Assembly: GCA_964587105.1 (NCBI GenBank) | Contig: CAZPKG010000011.1 | Coordinates: 39,843-103,842, forward strand | Length of the DNA: 64,000 nt | DNA from: JABWCQ01 sp964587105 | GTDB taxonomy: Bacteria > Electryoneota > RPQS01 | Reading direction: 5' to 3' | In this document: piece by piece, positions 59,469 through 64,000 of the stretch | Layout: each line of letters begins with the position of its first letter | How positions within the stretch are numbered: the first letter of the stretch is position 1 | Notes under the pieces: model-generated | Database searches by the model: none | What the model was told of the DNA's origin: nothing | Seen by the model: only the letters and a program-made list of their open reading frames with translations | Program-made: the position numbers and the translations under genes

Positions 59469-61724
59469 ATGAAAACAATAATCACGCTGTTACTGCTCAT
59501 ATGCACTGAGTATTGTTACGCAGACTGCAATGTTGTTGTCACCTCGTGCGGTATTTCTGGAAACACTCAGACTTGGACAAGCCCTGATGGTCGACTGTGC
59601 AATACAGTGTTTAGCTTTGAGTTCTCGTTCGACATGTATGATACTCTTTGCAGGGAAGATATTTTTGGAGACTGTAGCCCAGATGATCGTTGTGTACCAG
59701 CATTACACGATATCTTCATGATGCGTAGAACAGATATCCCTAATGACACTTGGCAAGTGGTGCCAAACAGCGCATTTTCCGAGTACCCCAGTGATGGCTC
59801 GCCCTGCCTAATCGGAAGCTATTTTGGGACAGAACAGTCATTTCCTGACCCCTGGAGTTGTTGGGATGAGGAACACAACCCACTCTGTGATGATCCGCCG
59901 TACAAGAAGTATTCCGTGATGCAGCAAGGGAGCGCTGGGCTTGCGCTACCGTGTGGAACATGGGAAATTAAGTACTTTCTTGTTTTTGGGTCATGGGACA
60001 CTATGTACGATCTTGTGGATCCTGGGCATTGGCTTCGTCAGTCGCAGAGTGTGCTAGCCGGATCTCGGTGTCGATGGGCACCTGGCGGCATGCCTCTCCC
60101 TTTGCCTATTGATGTTGCTGCCCAAGCCGATTCACAAGCAATCGCGATGCAAACCATGACTCTGACTGCAAGCACCTGCGATACACTCCCGCCTGCATCG
60201 AATCTTGACCTCAAATTTGGAGGGTACATATCTCCTGATGGCGAACCCGCTGAAAATTGGCTTCCGACACCGGGGGATTCGGTAGGGCTTGTTTATCAAT
60301 GGGAGTCGCAGATATCTGATTCTGTGACGATTAGGCACCATATCTCCCGTATTTCTATGTGGGCGGGCCAATGCATGAATTCACCTTATGCCGCAAAAGG
60401 ACCCCGACAGACAAATACTGATATTGATATCGCTCGCAGAGACACGAGCATAATGATAGGTGACTCTGTTTATAAGGATTTTGATGTTTGGATAGGACGC
60501 CCATACAAATACGATCTCCACGTCAAGGATATGATCGATACCTTGACTCTATCCGGTGACCAAACGAGACCGCAAACACCGGTTGAAAACACAACCAATT
60601 ACTCGATCGGATACATCCGAGCAGAGACCGTTTCACACGGCACAACGGGCGGCGATACGCTTTGGATCAAGGCTCGAGACTATGCGGCGTATTGTGAAGT
60701 AACAACTGAAGCATCCGGGCGTGATGGCAAAAAGGCATTTGTCAATAACCACATTACTGAATTTGGCAAATCGTCAGTTATTACTGTTCCGCGTGATGAT
60801 GACGGTGCCGCAGCCTACAACAACGGATTCAGTCATGGCGATTATATGGCTGACTATTGGGAACATCAAAATTGTAATTGCACGGACATAAGGACGTTCC
60901 ATCCGTTTCGAGCAGAAAGCACTAGACCTGCGGACAAAGACAGCTTGCCGGAGGGGCGTAAGCGCGATGGAGACAATTTTACTAATTGGGAAGAGTATCG
61001 TGGGTTCATGGTCTATAGTGATTCAAGCGAAATTCACTCGGCGCACAAACATCTTCGGGCTGATCCGACACGAAAGACATTTATTGCCAAGATTGACACT
61101 TCGATTGATGATTTCTTGGCACCGGGGTTGCCGACGTACTGGAATTCGTGGACAGAACCTCAATTGCTCTTTACAGACAGTGCATTTTTTGACAGCCTTA
61201 TGTTGATTTGGCCAATGAGGCGCACTGCAAACAAGACAATCGATACCAACCGAGTAGGAAGTTTTGCATACTATCCGCCTCGCTCAACTCCCACTAATAC
61301 TCCGCTTACTGGTTTACGTGGTCAGAACGTGCTAATATTGACACAGTTCATTGCTCGCGACTCCATCGAATTTAGGCTGAGTGGAAGTACATTAGCGGCA
61401 AAAATCGGTGTTACTGCTGATACGGGCGCAAGCGTACCTCCGGGTGTTTTCTACATCACTGTTCATAGCCAAAGATTAGCAAGCATATTCTCGACGACCT
61501 ACTATCAAGCTCACCCTGATAGCGCAACGATTGATCGCGAGAGACTATTTCAACATGTAATGGCACATGAAATTGGACATTGTGTTGACTTGCCACATGA
61601 TTCACTTGGAATCATGAAACCAAAGTTAAAAATCATAAATGGAAGACTGAACCAAATAGATTCTACTTTCTCCAGTAACAGTAAGTCGAAATTTAGCATA
61701 AAAATAGAGGGGCAAAGACCATGA
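59469..61724 (+). CDS. Secreted putative zinc metalloprotease with metzincin-type motif (751 aa)
   Basis: A strong AAAGGAGG lies before the ATG. The signal peptide (MKTIITLLLLICTEYCYA) is followed by a long Cys-containing N-terminal region of unknown fold. A segment DGDNFTNWEEYRGFMVYSD (about 497-515) looks like the Asp-rich calcium loop with WEEYxGF seen in secreted proteins. The C-terminus contains HEIGHCVDLPHDSLGIM (His700, Glu701, His704, His710, Met716), which fits HExxHxxxxxH zinc binding with a following Met-turn as in metzincins. The middle is unrecognised. It overlaps the next gene by 4 bases and lies 31 bases after the ExbB/ExbD operon, so it may be read from the same promoter. Confidence 0.75.
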   Translation: MKTIITLLLLICTEYCYADCNVVVTSCGISGNTQTWTSPDGRLCNTVFSFEFSFDMYDTLCREDIFGDCSPDDRCVPALHDIFMMRRTDIPNDTWQVVPNSAFSEYPSDGSPCLIGSYFGTEQSFPDPWSCWDEEHNPLCDDPPYKKYSVMQQGSAGLALPCGTWEIKYFLVFGSWDTMYDLVDPGHWLRQSQSVLAGSRCRWAPGGMPLPLPIDVAAQADSQAIAMQTMTLTASTCDTLPPASNLDLKFGGYISPDGEPAENWLPTPGDSVGLVYQWESQISDSVTIRHHISRISMWAGQCMNSPYAAKGPRQTNTDIDIARRDTSIMIGDSVYKDFDVWIGRPYKYDLHVKDMIDTLTLSGDQTRPQTPVENTTNYSIGYIRAETVSHGTTGGDTLWIKARDYAAYCEVTTEASGRDGKKAFVNNHITEFGKSSVITVPRDDDGAAAYNNGFSHGDYMADYWEHQNCNCTDIRTFHPFRAESTRPADKDSLPEGRKRDGDNFTNWEEYRGFMVYSDSSEIHSAHKHLRADPTRKTFIAKIDTSIDDFLAPGLPTYWNSWTEPQLLFTDSAFFDSLMLIWPMRRTANKTIDTNRVGSFAYYPPRSTPTNTPLTGLRGQNVLILTQFIARDSIEFRLSGSTLAAKIGVTADTGASVPPGVFYITVHSQRLASIFSTTYYQAHPDSATIDRERLFQHVMAHEIGHCVDLPHDSLGIMKPKLKIINGRLNQIDSTFSSNSKSKFSIKIEGQRP

Positions 61725-62671
61725 AGTCGTTAAGTATTGTCATTCTTTTCGTCGCAATGCAGTTTCGACATGCTAACGGCGATTGCGGATTGAACGCATA
61801 TGATACCCCGCCATACTTTGATTCCTATGCATGGTTACCAGACTATCCAATTGGCACGGTGCCGCGCCATCCTCTAATGAACAAACTTTCGGATGCATAT
61901 GTGATGAATATGTCAGCTCCGATACTGTATCCCGGGCGATTTCCCTTTTTCATTGACCTCAACGACACGATTGAAGTTGGTGTTCGATTCGTCAATGCTG
62001 ACACAATCCCACTTGTAATCATGAATACAGATGTTGAATCGTGGATTGTGCCGCTCGTTTATGAGATCGGCGATAAAATTGAGACTTCGCTTTCGCTGGC
62101 CGGACCACCGAGCGTTAAGTGGCGCGTAAGATACTGGCGAATGCCGAATGGTGATCACGTAAGACCTGACACACTGTTCTACAAAAAGGACTACATCATG
62201 AAACTTGATGTCTGGGACGTTCCGGAAGGGAAGTACCAGCTCGCGATAATGGGGACGAATTCGGTGCCGGAGTGGTTTGACGTGATGCCGTCGAGTGATT
62301 TCTATCATATGTTGCCCGCACAGTCTCTGGCCGATTCCATCAATGCGTGGGCAACGATTTGCGAGCGACTCATTGCAGATGAAGAATTAGCAAAAGCTGA
62401 AGCTTGGGTTGACACGATCTTTACATATAACACAAAGTCAACGGTTGGGTTTTACGAGCAAGCGGAGTTGAACTGGCAGAATGATGACAGCGCAGGAACG
62501 GTTGACGCCTTTGACCAAGTTTTAGAGCGGCTGGCCAATTGGGATGATCCCGCCTTGCCGGACACGACTGACATGGCTTACGACGGTATGAACCTGAAGT
62601 GGAAGCACTTTATGATTGAGAGCGTAACACAAAGCCGTGAAATGTATATCAATTGCCCGGAATGGAGATAA
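61721..62671 (+). CDS. Secreted protein of unknown function (316 aa)
   Basis: Starts inside the stop of the metalloprotease gene (ATGA), so the two are coupled. The signal peptide is MKSLSIVILFVAMQFRHANG. The body is about half beta (residues 25-190, Trp- and Pro-rich, for example WLPDYPIGTVPRHPLMNKLS, IDLNDTIEVGVRFVN, KLDVWDVPEGKYQLAIMGTN). The C-terminal half is helical and TPR-like (SLADSINAWATICERLIADE, YEQAELNWQNDDSAGTVDAF). No catalytic motif is visible. Coupled genes of this kind are often partners, so it may be an inhibitor, chaperone or substrate of the protease; that is inference. Confidence 0.75.
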   Translation: MKSLSIVILFVAMQFRHANGDCGLNAYDTPPYFDSYAWLPDYPIGTVPRHPLMNKLSDAYVMNMSAPILYPGRFPFFIDLNDTIEVGVRFVNADTIPLVIMNTDVESWIVPLVYEIGDKIETSLSLAGPPSVKWRVRYWRMPNGDHVRPDTLFYKKDYIMKLDVWDVPEGKYQLAIMGTNSVPEWFDVMPSSDFYHMLPAQSLADSINAWATICERLIADEELAKAEAWVDTIFTYNTKSTVGFYEQAELNWQNDDSAGTVDAFDQVLERLANWDDPALPDTTDMAYDGMNLKWKHFMIESVTQSREMYINCPEWR

Positions 62672-62717
62672 GGCAGAAATGATGAATGCAGGATGATGAA
62701 TGATGAATAAGAAATCT

Positions 62718-62810
62718 CAGATTCCGGCCGGGTTGCGCGGACTTAACCCGGCTCGGCGGATGACGTGTGTGCAGGTTCCGGCGGGGCGGGAACGCCACCG
62801 CTCGGCGAAC
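62718..62810. repeat. Two CCGGCGGGG-type repeat elements
   Basis: GATTCCGGCCGGGTTGCGCG...CCCGGCTCGGCGGA (62720-62760) and GGTTCCGGCGGGG...CGCTCGGCGAAC (62775-62810). They are the same family as 17471-17624 and 49090-49166. They lie in frame with the TPR gene downstream but are probably not translated. Confidence 0.7.
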
Positions 62811-62813
62811 GAG

Positions 62814-64000
62814 ATGTTGGTGCGGATTACGTCGGACTTCGTGATACCGCTGCTCGCTGTTTTGATGGCGAGCACGGTGGTGTTTGCGCAGAAGGATGTT
62901 AAGAATCAAGAGGCGGACTCACTGGCGAAACTGCTGTTTGGTGAAGAGAAAACCGAAGAGCAGGCGACCTCTCTATTTGAACACGGGAAAGAGGATTTTG
63001 CGGCGGGTGAAGAGTTCTTGAAAGAGGCGAACGCGATGCGCGCGGCGGGGACGGACACGACGATGAAAACGCGCGGCGGTGTGTTTGGTTTGATCGGACA
63101 GGCGATGGGGGACACGACGAAATCTTCCAAAGAGCAGGACACGCGCAAACGCGCGATGGCGGCGTTCAAGTCGGCGGCGAAGAATTTCGAAAAAGCCTAT
63201 ACGAAACAGCCGGAGATGAAAGAGCTGCAACTGTGGCTCGTGGCGACGTATGATCGAATGGAAGAGTGGGAGAAGTCGCTGCCGCTTTACCGCGAGATAT
63301 TAAACGAGCGGCAGGGTGAAGACAATCTTTGGTTTGCCTACGGCTATGCGGCCTATTCAGCGAAACAATACGACAAAGCGGTGACGGGATTTGATCAGGC
63401 GATGCGGATTCGCGAACTCGTGACCGGCTCAACGGACTCGATTCCGAATAACTACCGGCTCTACCTTGGTGAAGTGTATTTGAAAACCTATCAGGATCAA
63501 AACGCGCTAAAGATGTTCACGCTGGCACAATCGTATTCGACGCCCGAAGATTCTGCCGAGATTCAAAAGACGATTGATTGGATCAATTGGGATAACGGCG
63601 GCATTGCTGCTGCGGAGTATCGTGACGCGGCGTTCGCGGCAGAGAACAAAGAGGATTGGAACGGCGCGCGCGAAGCCTATCTCGGCGGAATCTCATCGGC
63701 GCGGACTGTGAAGTCGCGCGATTTTTTGACGTGGAGATTGTCGCTCGTCACCTATAATCACGGCAACAAGACTGAAGGCATTCAACGGCTCGGTGAAGTT
63801 GTCAACCGATTGGGCGAAGAGTGTCCGAAAGATTACAAGGAAAGCTACGGTCGGATGCTGTATGCTTACGGTCAGGAGTTGACGGCAAGCGGCGACAGAC
63901 GGGGCGCGCTCGAATATTTTCTTAACAGCACGAAAGTCCCGTGGGAAGGACAAGGCGGCGGATTTGTTTCGATTGCACAGATTGCTGCGAACGATCTAAC
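62814..64000 (+). CDS. Secreted TPR-repeat protein, C-terminus cut by window edge
   Basis: The frame is open from an ATG at 62703, but the first 37 codons lie in repeat DNA. The ATG at 62814 gives a clean signal peptide (MLVRITSDFVIPLLAVLMAS, cut near VFAQ). No good Shine-Dalgarno sequence is seen. TPR-type helical pairs follow: AAFKSAAKNFEKAYTKQPEM, LQLWLVATYDRMEEWEKSLP, LWFAYGYAAYSAKQYDKAVT, YRLYLGEVYLKTYQDQNALK, DWNGAREAYLGGISSARTV and YAYGQELTASGDRRGALEYF. TPR proteins act as protein-protein adaptors; here in the periplasm or outer membrane. The frame runs to the right edge, so length and C-terminal domains are unknown. Confidence 0.8.
   Translation, partial: MLVRITSDFVIPLLAVLMASTVVFAQKDVKNQEADSLAKLLFGEEKTEEQATSLFEHGKEDFAAGEEFLKEANAMRAAGTDTTMKTRGGVFGLIGQAMGDTTKSSKEQDTRKRAMAAFKSAAKNFEKAYTKQPEMKELQLWLVATYDRMEEWEKSLPLYREILNERQGEDNLWFAYGYAAYSAKQYDKAVTGFDQAMRIRELVTGSTDSIPNNYRLYLGEVYLKTYQDQNALKMFTLAQSYSTPEDSAEIQKTIDWINWDNGGIAAAEYRDAAFAAENKEDWNGAREAYLGGISSARTVKSRDFLTWRLSLVTYNHGNKTEGIQRLGEVVNRLGEECPKDYKESYGRMLYAYGQELTASGDRRGALEYFLNSTKVPWEGQGGGFVSIAQIAANDL

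Noticed and set aside
62703..62813. Start of the right-edge TPR gene at 62703
   Set aside because: The first 37 codons would be translated repeat DNA and would place the signal peptide internally. The ATG at 62814 gives a normal signal peptide.

Overview
The window looks like chromosomal DNA of a Gram-negative bacterium of the Fibrobacterota-Chlorobiota-Bacteroidota (FCB) superphylum or an uncultured relative. Five secreted proteins end in a type IX secretion (T9SS) tail with the YPNPFNP-type motif, LVIVD-repeat and lamin-tail proteins are present, and there is an ExbB/ExbD pair. The exact phylum cannot be fixed from this sequence. No rRNA, tRNA or CRISPR array was seen, and none of the T9SS machinery genes lies here.

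Region 1-44 kb is an accessory-like block of large secreted proteins, nearly all on the minus strand and mostly single transcription units. Ten are cysteine-rich proteins built from PPC-like beta-sandwich modules (1-1802, 1952-4558, 4698-7133, 7143-9611, 12030-14357, 19131-21098, 21167-23662, 29903-32068, 32208-35537, 40990-43977). A serine protease (27181-29652) carries the same modules plus a T9SS tail; one of the ten (32208-35537) is also a protease fusion. Mixed in are beta-propeller proteins with T9SS tails (14504-15955, 16127-17380), an LVIVD gene split by one in-frame TAA (9764-11854), a PDZ-hydrolase, a lamin-tail protein and two isolated phage-morphogenesis genes on the plus strand (portal at 17769, prohead protease-like at 35738). 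Most of the secreted genes have a sigma70-like promoter (TTGACA/T, about 17 bases, TA-rich -10) and a GC-rich hairpin after the stop codon.

Region 44-57 kb is more housekeeping: a tandem pair of small Cys-rich proteins of unknown family, a cyclophilin lipoprotein, a cyanophycinase-like peptidase, a metallo-beta-lactamase-fold hydrolase, pyrE and pyrF, zinc-ribbon RDD/TM2 membrane proteins, a DUF559 protein, a metal permease fused to an HMA domain, an inward-rectifier K+ channel, an alanine-racemase-like protein and two TPR-like lipoproteins. Its intergenic spaces are packed with composite repeats (an A-rich tract, a REP-like palindrome and a C-tract hairpin) in nearly constant absolute orientation. 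Some of these supply ribosome-binding sites, stop codons or coding sequence to neighbouring genes.

Region 57-64 kb is a plus-strand run: ExbB-like, ExbD-like and a one-TM proline-rich partner with its own promoter, then a secreted putative zinc metalloprotease overlapping a second secreted protein, then a TPR protein running off the right edge.

The strongest leads are the expanded PPC family with its shared C-terminal module, the repeat-bracketed potassium channel, the dispersed phage genes, the CX3C small-protein pair and an alanine racemase homologue lacking its catalytic tyrosine.
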